This document shows, piece by piece, positions 22,231 through 32,854 of a DNA stretch of 64,000 nt. Below the pieces are notes generated by a model. The model was given only the letters and a program-made list of their open reading frames with translations. It was not told where the DNA came from and ran no database searches. Made by a program: the position numbers and the translations under genes. Numbering within the stretch: position 1 is the first letter of the stretch; the number at the start of each line of letters is the position of its first letter. The stretch is from contig JAWRVZ010000247.1 of the NCBI GenBank assembly GCA_037043235.1, positions 62,001-126,000 of the forward strand. Direction: 5' to 3'. The stretch comes from Rhodeus uyekii (Eukaryota > Chordata > Actinopteri > Cypriniformes > Acheilognathidae).

Positions 22231-23400
22231 GAGGAGATCCGAACTCCATCCTCCATCCCATCAGGAGCTACGGATCCCTGATCCAGATCTGAAGGAGATC
22301 AGGACTCCATCCTCCATCCCATCAGGAGTTACGGAACCCTGATCCAGGTCTGGGAGGAGATCAGGACACCATCCTCCATCCCATCAGGAGTTACGGATCT
22401 CTGATCAAGATCTGAAGTTGATCAGGACTCCATCCTCCATCCCATCAGGAGCTACGGATCCCTGATCCAGGTCTGGGAGGAGATCAGGACACCATCCTCC
22501 ATCCCATCAGGAGTTACGGATCTCTGATCAAGATCTGAAGTTGATCAGGACTCCATCCTCCATCCCATCAGGAGCTACGGATCCCTGATCCAAGTCTGGA
22601 GGAGATCAGGACACCATCCTCCATCCCATCAGGAGCTACGGATCTCTGATCCAGGTCTGGGAGGAGATCAGGGCACCATCCTCCATCCCATCAGGAGTTA
22701 CGGATCCCTGATCCAGATCTGGGAGGAGATCAGGACACCATCCTCCATCCCATCAGGAGTTACGGATCCCTGATCCAGATCTGAAGTTGATCAGGACTCC
22801 ATCCTCCATCCCATCAGGAGCTACGGATCCCTGATCCAGGTCTGGGAGGAGATCAGGACACCATCCTCCATCCCATCAGGAGTTACGGATCCCTGATCCA
22901 AGTCTGGAGGAGATCAGGACACCATCCTCCATCCCATCAGGAGCTACGGATCTCTGATCCAGGTCTGGGAGGAGATCAGGGCACCATCCTCCATCCCATC
23001 AGGAGTTACGGATCCCTGATCCAGATCTGAAGGAGATCAGGGCACCATCCTCCATCCCATCAGGAGTTACGGTTCCCTGATCCAGATCTGGGAGGAGAGC
23101 AGGACACCATCCTCCATCCCATCAGGAGTTACGGATCCCTGATCCAGATCTGAAGGAGATCAGGACTCCATCCTCCATCCCATCAGGAGTTACGGAACCC
23201 TGATCCAGGTCTGGGAGGAGATCAGGACACCATCCTCCATCCCATCAGGAGTTACGGATCCCTGATCAAGATCTGGAGGAGATCAGGACTCCTTCCTCCA
23301 TCCCATCAGGAGCTATGGATCCCTGATCCAGATCTGGAGGAGATCAGGACTCCATCCTCCATCCCATCAGGAGTTACGGTTCCCTGATCCAGGTCTGGGA
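22205..23400. repeat. 61-bp minisatellite, about 19 copies
   Basis: The phrase TCCTCCATCCCATCAGGAG recurs about every 60-63 bases from ~22247 to ~23370. Variants include GATCCAGGTCTGGGAGGAG versus GATCCAGATCTGAAGGAG, giving at least three sub-types that alternate in blocks. The first unit is continuous with the transposase C-terminal region of the Tc1-like element. The last unit ends at GAGGAAAAGC near 23405, about 360 bases before the cysltr1 start codon. Confidence 0.95.
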
Positions 23401-23734
23401 GGAAAAGCATTGTTTATTAAATTTGTATGTTTGTTGTTATTGCTGGAAATGTGATTTGACTAAACTGACTAAAGAAATAAAGTCGACTTGATTGAGTGTT
23501 TACTTGTATTTAACAATATTTGAAGTTTGTACAAAGTAAACACAGCCTTATGGATTAGGTATGCATGCCATAAAAACAACAACAATAACGGCCTATTTTA
23601 TTTTTATTTATTTACTTTTTGTGTGATAAATAAATAAAAATGAATCACTGGTCCTAAAAAATCTTTAACGTTGAGCCCTGTTCAATGTTACATGAAGTGA
23701 ATGTTTAGAATTTGAAAACAATCTTTCTTTCTTT

Positions 23735-23748
23735 CTTATTTATTTCAG
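23735..23748 (+). promoter_or_regulatory. Splice acceptor before the cysltr1 coding exon
   Basis: A pyrimidine-rich run (TTTCTTTCTTTCTTATTTATTTCAG) ends in AG at 23748. The exon would start ACACCAGTG and reach the ATG 14 bases later. Upstream 5' UTR exons were not identified. Confidence 0.65.
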
Positions 23749-23762
23749 ACACCAGTGCAAGA

Positions 23763-24818
23763 ATGGATCAACCAAACATAACATCCTCAACGTTTAATAG
23801 ATCAGAGTGTCCATCAATTGATGACTTCCGTAACCAAGTCTATTCTACAGTATACTCTGTCATCACTGTGTTTGGGCTGATAGGCAATGGTTTTGCTCTT
23901 TACGTGCTCCTTCGTACCTACCGTCAGACCTCAGCCTTCCACATCTACATGCTGAACCTGGCTGTGTCAGATCTGCTGTGTGTCAGCACTTTGCCCCTAC
24001 GGGTGCTCTACTACATCAACAAAGGGCAGTGGAACCTGGGGGACTTTCTCTGCCGCGTGAGTTCCTATGCGCTGTACGTAAACCTCTACTGCAGCGTCTT
24101 CTTCATGATGGCAATGAGTTTTACCCGCTTCCTTGCAATTGTGTTCCCGGTGCAGAATCTGAGGCTAGTCTCTGAGAGAAAGGCGTGGTTTGTTTGTGTG
24201 GGCATTTGGGCCTTCATTTGCACCACCAGTTCACCCTTCCTTCTCTCTGGTCAGCATACTGATCCAAGGACAAACAAAACCAAGTGTTTTGAACCACCAG
24301 AAAGGTCAGGCAGCCTAGAAAAACTAGTCATGTTGAATTACTTTTCCCTGGTGGTGGGTTTTATTATTCCCTTCCTGGTTATCTTGCTGTGTTATGCAGG
24401 CATCTTGCGCGCTCTACTTAAGAACAGTAACAGTGTGAACAAACAACGTTACACACGTAACAAGGCCATTCGGATGATCGTTGTGGTGATGCTGGCTTTC
24501 TTGGTCAGTTTTATGCCCTATCATATACAGCGCACGCTTCACCTCCACTCTAAAACCCGCAAATATACTACCTGTGAGGAGGTTAACTATATGCAGAAGT
24601 CTGTGGTCATCACCCTCTGCCTGGCTGCTGCCAACTCTTGCTTTGACCCAATGCTCTACTTTTTCTCTGGAGAGAACTTTCGACACCGCCTGTCCACCTT
24701 CCGGAGGGCTTCTGGGAACATGTCTTTAACTCACAAAGGCCGCCACGCTCTCCGGAGCTCCCCACCTGTTGAGGAAAGTGAACTGCAATGCTGTAATGGT
24801 TCAGAAAAGCTTGGGTAG
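23763..24818 (+). CDS. cysltr1: Cysteinyl leukotriene receptor 1-like GPCR
   Basis: The 351-residue class-A GPCR is encoded in one exon. It is predicted to be a plasma-membrane receptor for cysteinyl leukotrienes that signals through Gq, by family knowledge. The start is the ATG at 23763 (AGAATGG, good Kozak context). Frame continuing upstream is intron, ending in a splice acceptor at 23748. Visible features: N-glycosylation sites NIT (5-7) and NRS (12-14); a DDFRNQVYST segment (20-29) that closely matches mammalian CYSLTR1. TM1 carries GNG (41-43), TM2 Asp70, and Cys97 and Cys175 can form the conserved disulfide. TRF (121-123) replaces DRY, FMPYHIQR (250-257) is in TM6, and DPMLYFF (295-301) replaces NPxxY. 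The length is close to mammalian CYSLTR1. No break is seen. CYSLTR2 or another purinergic-like receptor is less likely given the N-terminal and TM6-7 match. Confidence 0.9.
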   Translation: MDQPNITSSTFNRSECPSIDDFRNQVYSTVYSVITVFGLIGNGFALYVLLRTYRQTSAFHIYMLNLAVSDLLCVSTLPLRVLYYINKGQWNLGDFLCRVSSYALYVNLYCSVFFMMAMSFTRFLAIVFPVQNLRLVSERKAWFVCVGIWAFICTTSSPFLLSGQHTDPRTNKTKCFEPPERSGSLEKLVMLNYFSLVVGFIIPFLVILLCYAGILRALLKNSNSVNKQRYTRNKAIRMIVVVMLAFLVSFMPYHIQRTLHLHSKTRKYTTCEEVNYMQKSVVITLCLAAANSCFDPMLYFFSGENFRHRLSTFRRASGNMSLTHKGRHALRSSPPVEESELQCCNGSEKLG

Positions 24819-26840
24819 AGGGCATGAAAATGAAGCAGATTTCAAAGAAAAAGAAAACGTATACTTCAAAAAAGTATTAATAATAATAATATTAGTTTGA
24901 GATTCCTGTGTACTACATTACAGTATTATTACATTAATTTTCTTTAGAAGTTGTGCATGACTTGGATTAATATACATTTCAAGAATTATAGGAATATATT
25001 GGCACGACATGACATTTTTCATTCGCTTTTCACGTGATATATTAACAGAGTGCATTCTGTATGCAATGTGTTTTCATTGTGAAATGTTCTTATGACAGCG
25101 GTTTGGGATGTATGAACGTCAATGCATATTTTATTGTAAATAATGTATTTGCATAATGTAGGACCTTAGAGCAAATCAGGCTGGGGTGACATCAAACCTG
25201 TGCCGAATTCAGCTGAAATCAACACCCTAGAACCATAAAACCTGAGAGCCTGTCAATGTGGAACCAGTAAGTCTGAGCTAACTTGCCATCTTCCGATTAA
25301 TTCAATTAGGAAAGCCCTCTTCAACATTGTTAACTTCAACCAAAGACAAATGAGTCTGAAGATGGTACATTAAAGAGAGAAGCGTGAGATCCCCTCCCAA
25401 GAGAACTAAAAGGGTTTCACTATCATGTTTCAATCATTCATTACTCATGTCATTATGCAGATAGTTTGAGTATGTGTAGTTTAACATATACACGATTGTT
25501 AATTTCTCAAATGTTAATATTTAAAAACTTTAGGTAAAACGTATCATACTCTCATTACAGAAATTATGACTAAATTATACACTGCATTGAAAGAAATTTA
25601 GGAATCATGTTACTGAGAAGTTACTGACTAATGTGAGGGGAGGAGAACAGTTAACTGTTAACCCAATATTGAAGGACATTTCTGGACATCCGTGTTTTCA
25701 TTGAAGCAGAAACAAGAGATATCATATGATATAAAAACTGCCCAATGTTTCTGAATGAAATGTGGATCAGGATGAGCTTTGGGACTGTGAAGCTTTGGGG
25801 TGTTTTGATCATCACTCTGAATCTCATCTGGATTTGCTCAGCTTTTTGCTCAAAATGTTACTTTTTTACATAAAAATGTACCCATATTCAAGTGTGCATG
25901 AAGAAAAGAATGCATAAAGTGAGAATAAAACCGGTTTTGTTTGTTTGTTTAAAGGCAGAGGCTTTTCTTCTGTATTTTGCATCATCAGATATTCATACAT
26001 CAGAATATTTTGCGGTACCATGAACATTTTGTGAAAATGATCAAATATACTTGCCACCTTTTTCAGAGTTAAAGGGTCAAAAACCCATTCGGCTGGGTCA
26101 GTCAGCAAGAAAAACCCATGATGAGAACGAATCTTCAGCCTAGTCTGAGAAATCAAAACTTATCTGAGTCTAGTCAAAATCCAGCTTGATGAGCCAAGCA
26201 ACCTAACCAATCTAGACTCCTGTTTCTTTTCTTTTCTTTTCTTAAATGTACCTTTCTTTCTCTTGTGTAAAGAGTGTGATTGTCTACAGTAGGTTTTTGC
26301 GCGCAGCTGCACAGTCTATAGTCGCACTGCAGATTCTGGCTGAACTGGAAGTTTCATAATCTCACTGCAAATCTCAGTGTGCTCATCTTTCTTTCTTAAC
26401 CTTTGTGAACGTGTGAGTGGATGAGTTATATTAGTTAGCATGTACTTTATTTCAATACAGTCTTGTTTGTATTTAAACAGAAGTCTAATGTTTTGTGCTT
26501 CCAAGTTGATGTACTGGCTATAAAACGGTGACTATGTTAAAATTGCAATTCTCTTTGAGCTAAATTCATCTTTTTCTCTTTAAAAGTTGGAATATGCTTG
26601 TCATGTGATAATATACTGATACTATCTATCAGGCAATGTTTTAAAAAAAGAAACTATAGGATAACTACAATCATTTGAAGTAAAACTGCAGAAGGAGAAT
26701 TGAAGTAAAATTTGCAGTATAATCACAGAACAAATGCAGAATATTACAGTACATATGTATTACAGGTGAGTAATGTCACATCTGTTTTTGTTTTAGTTTC
26801 ATGTGTTTTAATGTCTTTTATTTGTCATGCTCATGTTTTC
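24819..26840. other. cysltr1 3' flank and intergenic DNA, no gene seen
   Basis: AT-rich sequence with short frames only. A clear polyadenylation signal for cysltr1 was not singled out among several AATAAT/AATAAA-like motifs. Confidence 0.45.
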
Positions 26841-26845
26841 ATTAG

Positions 26846-27242
26846 GTGTGTTCGACTTCGGCTGGATGTTTTCGATTGGTGAGATTTGTGACTTCCAGCC
26901 AGGAAAAGATAAAAAGCTGTGAAGTCAGACTCTTTCTGTTTCCGATAGTGATGCTCACGGGATGTTTGCACATTTAACCATAGATGAAGTAGATTAACTG
27001 CAACATTTGGCAAATTATAAGAAGTTTAACATGTTTTCATGAAGCCACAGAAACACTTTCGTTCAATTCAGTGCCTGTTTGTAAAATAATAATGTTCAAC
27101 ACAAGCCTAGACTATTTAAAGAAAGTGAATTTTTTAATCAGTTGTATTTTGATAAACATGACACAATCTTATAACATTAAGAATTTGTGCTTCGAGTCAG
27201 AAGCCGATCGATCTACACAGCGCCGCATCGAGTCGAACACGC
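26846..27242. mobile_element. Short non-autonomous TIR element
   Basis: The left end GTGTGTTCGACTTCGGCTG is mirrored by a right end whose inverse reads GCGTGTTCGACTCGATGCGG. The ~400 bp between has no coding sequence. The target duplication is not clear. Confidence 0.45.
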
Positions 27243-27787
27243 CTTTATGGTCCGGTTATTGTGTTGGATAGTTCTGTATTGTGATTGGTTGATTTGTCAT
27301 ATTATTACCCATTTTCCTCCTATTGGTTGGTGGTGTATTGAGTCGTTGAGTCGTTGAGTCATTTGTAATCAGAGTCAAGTCAATAGTACAAGGTCACATC
27401 TTTGTCTTACATCATGTTTTGAGTTTAATTAATGGTGAATGTTTCATGTTTTTGGACCATTTCAAATGTAAATAAACTGCATTTGGGCTTCGACACTAGC
27501 ATCCACGTCTGCTCGTTTGTCATCTAATATTACAGAATATACAACCAGCCATGATTACAGACGCTTGTCTCCTTCACTTCTGTCAAGCTGATCCCTCCCT
27601 CGAGGAGTTCTGTGGACTGAGTTACAAGCTGACCGTTTAAGAATATGACCTTCAAAGGCATTTCTCGTAATGGAATAAATAATTTACTAAATAACTTGAT
27701 GCCTGAGAGCAAGTTTCCAGAGACTTTAGTGGAATACATTGACTCTGCCCTTGTGCTGAGTAGTTCCTCGTTCACTGTAGGAACTGC

Positions 27788-28372
27788 AGATGTACCACCG
27801 CCACACCACTGTACCCATCGCACCACTGTACCCGTCGCTCCCCTGTACCCATCGCACCCCTGTACCCGTCTCTCCCCTGTACCCGCCGCACCACTGTACC
27901 CATCGCACCCCTGTACCCGTCTCTCCCCTGTACCCATCGCACCCCTGTACCCGTCGCTCCCCTGTACCCATCGCACCACTGTACCCGTCGCTCCCCTGTA
28001 CCCATCGCACCACTGTACCCGTCGCTCCCCTGTACCCATCGCACCCCTGTACCCGTCTCTCCCCTGTACCCGCCGCACCACTGTACCCGTCGCTCCCCTG
28101 TACCCGCCGCACCCCTGTACCCGTCGCACCCCTGTACCCATCGCACCACTGTACCCGTCGCTCCCCTGTACCCGTCGCTCCCCTGTACCCATCGCACCAC
28201 TGTACCCGTCGCTCCCCTGTACCCGTCGCTCCCCTGTACCCGTCGCTCCCCTGTACCCATCGCACCACTGTACCCGTCGCTCCCCTGTACCCATCGCACC
28301 ACTGTACCCATCGCACTACTGTACCCGTCGCTCCCCTGTACCCGCCGCACCACTGTACCCATCACTCCCCTG
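27788..28372. repeat. 17-bp minisatellite, about 34 copies
   Basis: Alternating 17-base units CTGTACCCGTCGCTCCC, CTGTACCCATCGCACCA and variants. Three units make 51 bases, a whole number of codons, and the unit has no stop in most frames. Long frames therefore run on both strands (VPVAPLYPSH-type on plus, RRVQGSDGY-type on minus). These are not genes. Confidence 0.95.
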
Positions 28373-28554
28373 TACTAACCGCTTAGCTAGAAAATGATGC
28401 TTGAACCATCATTTCTCAATTGGGATTCAGTACTGAACTTACACACAAAAGAAACGTGCATGTTCGTCCCTTCCAGAAGTGAAGTTTGAAAGTGTGCAGC
28501 TGAATGAATGGTTTCCGATCTTTACCTTGTAAATGTAATATATGTCATTAACAT

Positions 28555-29400
28555 ACAGTGGGTACGGAAAGTATTCAAACTCCCTTACATTTTTCACTCT
28601 TTGTTATATTGCAGCCATTTGCTAAAATCATTTAAGTTCCTATTTTTCTTCATTAATGTACACACTTACCTCATATTGACAGAAAAACACAGAATTGTTG
28701 AAATTTTTGCAGATTTATTAAAAAATAAAAACTGAAATGTCACATGGTCATAAGTATTCAGACTTTTCATAGTGACACTCATATATTTAACTCAGGTGCT
28801 GTCGATTTCTTCTGATCATCTTTGAGATGGTTCTAAATCTTCATTTGAGTCCAGCTGTGTTTGATTACACTGATTGTTCTTGATTAGGAAAGTCACACAC
28901 CTGTCAATATAAGACCTTACAGCTCACAGTGCATGTCAGAGCAAATGAGACTCATGAGGTCAAAGGAACTGCAGAAGAGCTCAGAGACAGAATTGTGGCA
29001 AGGCTCAGATCTGGACAAGGTTACAGAAACATGTTTGCTACACTTAAGGTTCCTAAGAGCACAGTGGCCTCCATAATCCTTAAATGGAAGACGTTTGGCA
29101 CGAGCAGAACCGTTACTAGAGCTGCCGTCCGGCCAAACTGAGCTATCTGGGGAGAAGAGCCTTGGTAAGAGAGGTGAAGAAGAACACAAAGATCACTGTG
29201 GCTGAACTCCAGAGATGCAGTTGGGAGATGGAAAAAAGTTGTAGAAAGTCAAGGACAAGTACAGGGATATCCTGGATGAAAAACTTCTCCAGAGTGCTCA
29301 GGACCTCAGACTGGGCCAATGGTTTACCTTCCAACAAGACAATGACCTTAAAGCACACAGTAAAAATAACAAAGGACTGGCTTTTCCTCAGAGGATGAGC
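28555..29400 (+). mobile_element. Tc1-like element, 3' truncated
   Basis: The left terminus CAGTGGGTACGGAAAGTATT near 28557 is the end of a common fish Tc1 family. The transposase remnant runs to about 29398, and no right terminus was found. Confidence 0.8.
28929..29400 (+). pseudogene. Tc1-like transposase fragment
   Basis: Residues from 28965 form the N-terminal helix-turn-helix (ELRDRIVARLRSGQGYRN, then KVPKSTVASIILKW). A stop at 29139 and frameshifts follow. A later piece at 29330-29395 contains FQQDND-type residues of the catalytic domain and KITKDWLF. The full protein would be about 340 residues; roughly half is left, in pieces. Confidence 0.8.
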
Positions 29401-30130
29401 GGCTTCATTGCTTGTATCACTGTGAGGACAGAACGAAAGCACTAAGGAAGAGTAATCAGTTTTGTGTTGATTGGGCTATTCGCTGAAGAGTTAGCCTGTT
29501 TCCCATCAGTGTCTGCCCCGCTGGGCAGTGGAAGCTGTTGTGCTGGGTCATATAACCGGGGTCTCTGTCATCCGGCAGGGCTGACGGCTCATTCCTCCAG
29601 AGGTTTGGCTGCTCACTGTCTCGGTTTATGGGGTTTCTGTTCATCTGTGCGGCAGCACGTTAAGCATCGCCTCACACATTTGACAGATTTTATTAACTGG
29701 ATGTCACAGAGCCATTATTGTCTCATTCCATTCTAAAAATGTAAAACAAAATCAGTATGTTCCTGTTGTATTCAGACAATAGTTACGGCTGCTGTGTTTA
29801 TGTTTCTCTCAGCATATCTGCAGTACAGGAGTTGTCTATATCCCATCGTGAGAGAACTTTATGTTACTTGTATAACCCTGTTCCTGATGACACGAGTGAG
29901 GAATCTCTTCAGATGCTCACAATGAACCAGGACTGATTTTCTACTCACTGACAGCTGAACGTGTAACTGGAGCTTTAGGATGGGTTTCCCTCGAGGCGTT
30001 TCACACTGAGCAATACCTCACTCATGTCATCAGAGGACAACACATCTACAATTGTGTGATCGCTCAGCAGAGACCAGTGCCACAAACATGCACATCGTAG
30101 TGAATAAAACAGATGCAAAAGGCTATTAGT
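29401..30130. other. Intergenic DNA, no gene seen
   Basis: Short frames with no recognisable domain. Confidence 0.45.
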
Positions 30131-30134
30131 TTTA

Positions 30135-30480
30135 GTCAAGTCACCTTTATTTATATAGCGCTTTTTACAATACAGATGGTTTCAAAGCAGCTTTACAGTG
30201 GTCACAGGAAAATAATATAAACAAAGTTTGTTTGGCTGAACAGCAGCCTTAAAAGAGCAGGTGAATTAATGCAATTGATGAATATTAAGTGTTAATTTCC
30301 CCAACTGAGCAAGCCATAGGCGACAGCGGCAAGGAACCAAAACTCCAGCAGGTGACGGAATGGAGAAAAAACCTTGGGAGAAACCAGGCTCAGTCGGGGG
30401 ACCAGTTCTCCTCTGGCCAACAGCCGAACAATTCATGATTACTATATTGACAACATTTCAAGTCCAATATTAAGTCCAAC
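30135..30480 (-). mobile_element. L2-like LINE 3' end, minus strand
   Basis: The reverse complement matches the 3' tail of the large LINE at 48130-48460. Shared blocks include GGTTTCTCCCAAGGTTTTTT, CAGTTGGGGAAA, CAAACAAACTTTGTTTATA and AAGGTGACTTGACT. The segment may extend to ~30670 as more decayed sequence. No coding part remains. Confidence 0.8.
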
Positions 30481-30679
30481 AGGAGAAGTTCAGGAGAGGC
30501 ACTGAGAGCTCTGAGTGAAGGACTTCATGATCCCACTGTTCCCCATGCAGAGCCTCAGGGACTCCCGGCGGAGACAGCAGTGAGACACATGAGCTCCTGT
30601 GTGTCTTCATGTGATGTAATGCAGAAAGAAGAGTGTTAAACACGGATCCGGATGCTGCACGGATCTTCATTATCAGAAA

Positions 30680-31150
30680 ACGCCTGTGTTTATTGTCTCA
30701 TAGATAGCCTTGTATGTCTTTCTGTGCTTTGGAGAAATACAGAACCAATTGTTGGTTTCTCTAACTAGAAAGTCTAGAGTTGGAGTAAGTGTTTCTGGAG
30801 GTGATCCTGAGGTGTTTTGCGTCGCTCTCCTCCCTCAGACGGCTGGATCTGAGCCAGTGCCAAGCAGCTTCTGCTCCTCATCCACTCTTCCCTCCGGCAT
30901 CTCTCGCTTCCGATAAACAAGCACTGTTTTATTGCTTCTAGAAGTGATCACAGAAAGAGTCAACGCTCTTTACAAACACTGTATAAAGTTCAGTCATCGC
31001 CTGCAGATGTATTCTGCCCGTTTCCCGTTCATGCTCTGATTCTGCTTTTGTTCTCACTCACAAACCTGTTTAAAAACGATCACTGTTACAAATCCCCTGG
31101 AGAGGATGATGTGTGTGTGTTCAGGAGAGGATGGTGTGTGTGTGTTCAGT
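30680..31150. other. Intergenic DNA, no gene seen
   Basis: No domain or element recognised apart from short GT runs near 31110-31145. Confidence 0.4.
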
Positions 31151-31154
31151 TCAG

Positions 31155-32340
31155 GGGTCTCATTTATAAAACTGTCTGTCCTTACTAAAAATGTACGTGT
31201 GTCCAAAAGCCAAAAATTGCGTACGCAAACAAAAACTGAGACTTATAAAACCTTGCGCACACACACCTGCCCGCAGTTTTCCATTTATGAATCACAGTCT
31301 AACTGATAATTTACTACAGTGAAGAAAAAAAAAAAATGAAAAAAAAAAAATCAACATCCCTCCCTTTACCCGCCCCCTTTCAACCATATATGGCCCATGC
31401 AAATCACCTCATGAATGGCCATGCATATTAATATAAAAGAGCAAGAGGTTCTTTATGCGTAAAAATGGCACCAATGGAAACTAAGAGGAAAAAAAAGACA
31501 TTTCACAGATTCCAAAATAGAGGTTTTGGTCACGGAGGTGGAGGAAAGGTCATTTATTTTGTTTGGCAGCCATAGTATTTGCGTCACTAACAAAAACAAA
31601 ACAGTGTGGAATGGCAGCATGTGACAGCCGCTGTAAATGCAGTTGGTTCAGCTAACCAGACGGTTCCTGAAATAAAAAAAGAAGAGATCCGACTTAAAAG
31701 TGGGGGCAAAAAAGGCTCGCCAGTCACCGGCAGGATGTGTTGGCATTGGCATATGGCAACACTAACTGCCATTGGCATAGTCCTCCAGCAAAGCCAGCGC
31801 ATCCATCATGCCGTAGATGCAGGGGTGTCACCGTAGTATTTATGTTTACAGCGATCACATTAAATTCTTTACACCTTGTCATACCAAACAGACAATGTAC
31901 ATAAACCCATCCACCCACCCTTAGATCATTAACAAATGAAAGTAAAATAAATTATATTGATGCTATTTTATTTGATATTTTTTTACCGTTTATTTACATA
32001 AATTGGTATTGTGGACATGCATGTCTCATGATTACGACACATGATGAGGATTGAAAGTGATTTGTATTTTTATGGCTATATGCATAGGTCTATATGAGCA
32101 ACTTTTCAAGTTCAATGTGTTTAATTTAATTAATCTGCTGTCAATCCCTCAGCTCACCATCGGTTGTCGCCAAAACTGCTCCGTCTCCAAAATATTTGTA
32201 CACATGGGTCATAGTTTGAGTGCTGGTACGCAAATATTCCCATCAAGTTTGTTTTTATAAATCACAACTGATGCGTCTGAAGTGGCGTACGCCTGTTTCA
32301 GTGCCTTTTTGTGTGTATACAACAGTTACAATTGAGGCCC
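31155..32340. mobile_element. PIF/Harbinger element carrying the Myb-like gene only
   Basis: Ends GGGTCTCATTTATAAA and the inverse GGGCCTCAATTGTAAC, with CAG at 31152-31154 and 32341-32343 as a 3-bp target duplication, as Harbinger elements make. Internal GCGTACGC motifs near both ends fit. It holds a Myb/SANT-like gene remnant but no transposase. Confidence 0.65.
31470..31836 (+). pseudogene. Harbinger Myb/SANT-like DNA-binding protein, broken
   Basis: Fragments match the accessory Myb-like protein that Harbinger elements encode beside the transposase. WQHVTAAVNAVGSANQTVPE (from ~31612) is the end of the trihelix-like domain, followed by an IKK…WSDLK-type motif in a shifted frame near 31670-31700. 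A frameshift lies inside that motif. The usual role of this protein is to bring the transposase to the element ends and nucleus. The remaining frame is too short and broken to function. Confidence 0.6.
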
Positions 32341-32343
32341 CAG

Positions 32344-32852
32344 GAATCTCATTTATAAAGCGTGCGTTCACACAAAACGTGCTAAAGCATGGCACGAAAG
32401 CAAAACTTTTACAGAAAGTTAATTGGAGGTGCTACTTTTGGAGGAAGTAATGAGGAAAAATCTTTCATTTGGAACTTTGTCCTCCAGAATTAATAACAAA
32501 AGAGTTTGGCTGATGCCATCAATGCGGTGGGATATGAGAGTTGCACTGAAAATGATCTTACAAAGAAATGGTCTGATAATCATCTTTAGTAGATAACCGC
32601 GGTCTCCTGAAGGGTTGTTGTATAATTAAATGCAAAAAATATATATATATATATTAGATAGAACCATAACTTTAAATGCCTCACTTATCGCGCACCCTGC
32701 CTGCTTATGGTGCCAGCTGCCACCCAACCATGTTGTTTGTAAGGATGTAAGAATCATGGGTTGACCCAGGCCACCTTGCCACAGTATTTGTTAGGCGCTT
32801 TTGTGCATCACATATTATCTGCACATTTATTGAATGGAAATGTTTCCGATTG
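32344..32852 (-). mobile_element. Second PIF/Harbinger remnant, truncated by the LINE
   Basis: Begins GAATCTCATTTATAAAGCGT immediately after the CAG shared with the first element and is cut at about 32852, where LINE coding sequence starts. It includes a transposase fragment on the minus strand. Confidence 0.55.
32705..32845 (-). pseudogene. Harbinger transposase (HARBI1-like) fragment
   Basis: On the minus strand the sequence encodes INVQIICDAQKRLTNTVARW followed by PGSTHDSYI. This is the family's DDE-nuclease segment (…CDA…, then …WPGS.HDS…) around the first and second catalytic Asp. Only about 45 codons survive before the LINE boundary. Harbinger transposases cut and paste DNA at 3-bp targets; this piece is dead. 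Confidence 0.8.
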
Positions 32853-32854
32853 TC

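Noticed and set aside
22205..23400. CRISPR-like array
   Set aside because: Units are contiguous with no unique spacers, the unit derives from transposase coding DNA, and the genome is vertebrate.
23712..23762. Upstream in-frame extension of cysltr1 (17 codons, hydrophobic)
   Set aside because: It begins at a non-ATG codon and covers an intronic pyrimidine tract and splice acceptor ending at 23748.
27530..28397. Long frames on both strands over the 17-bp array
   Set aside because: The period and stop-free unit explain them; no flanking domain or splice signals.
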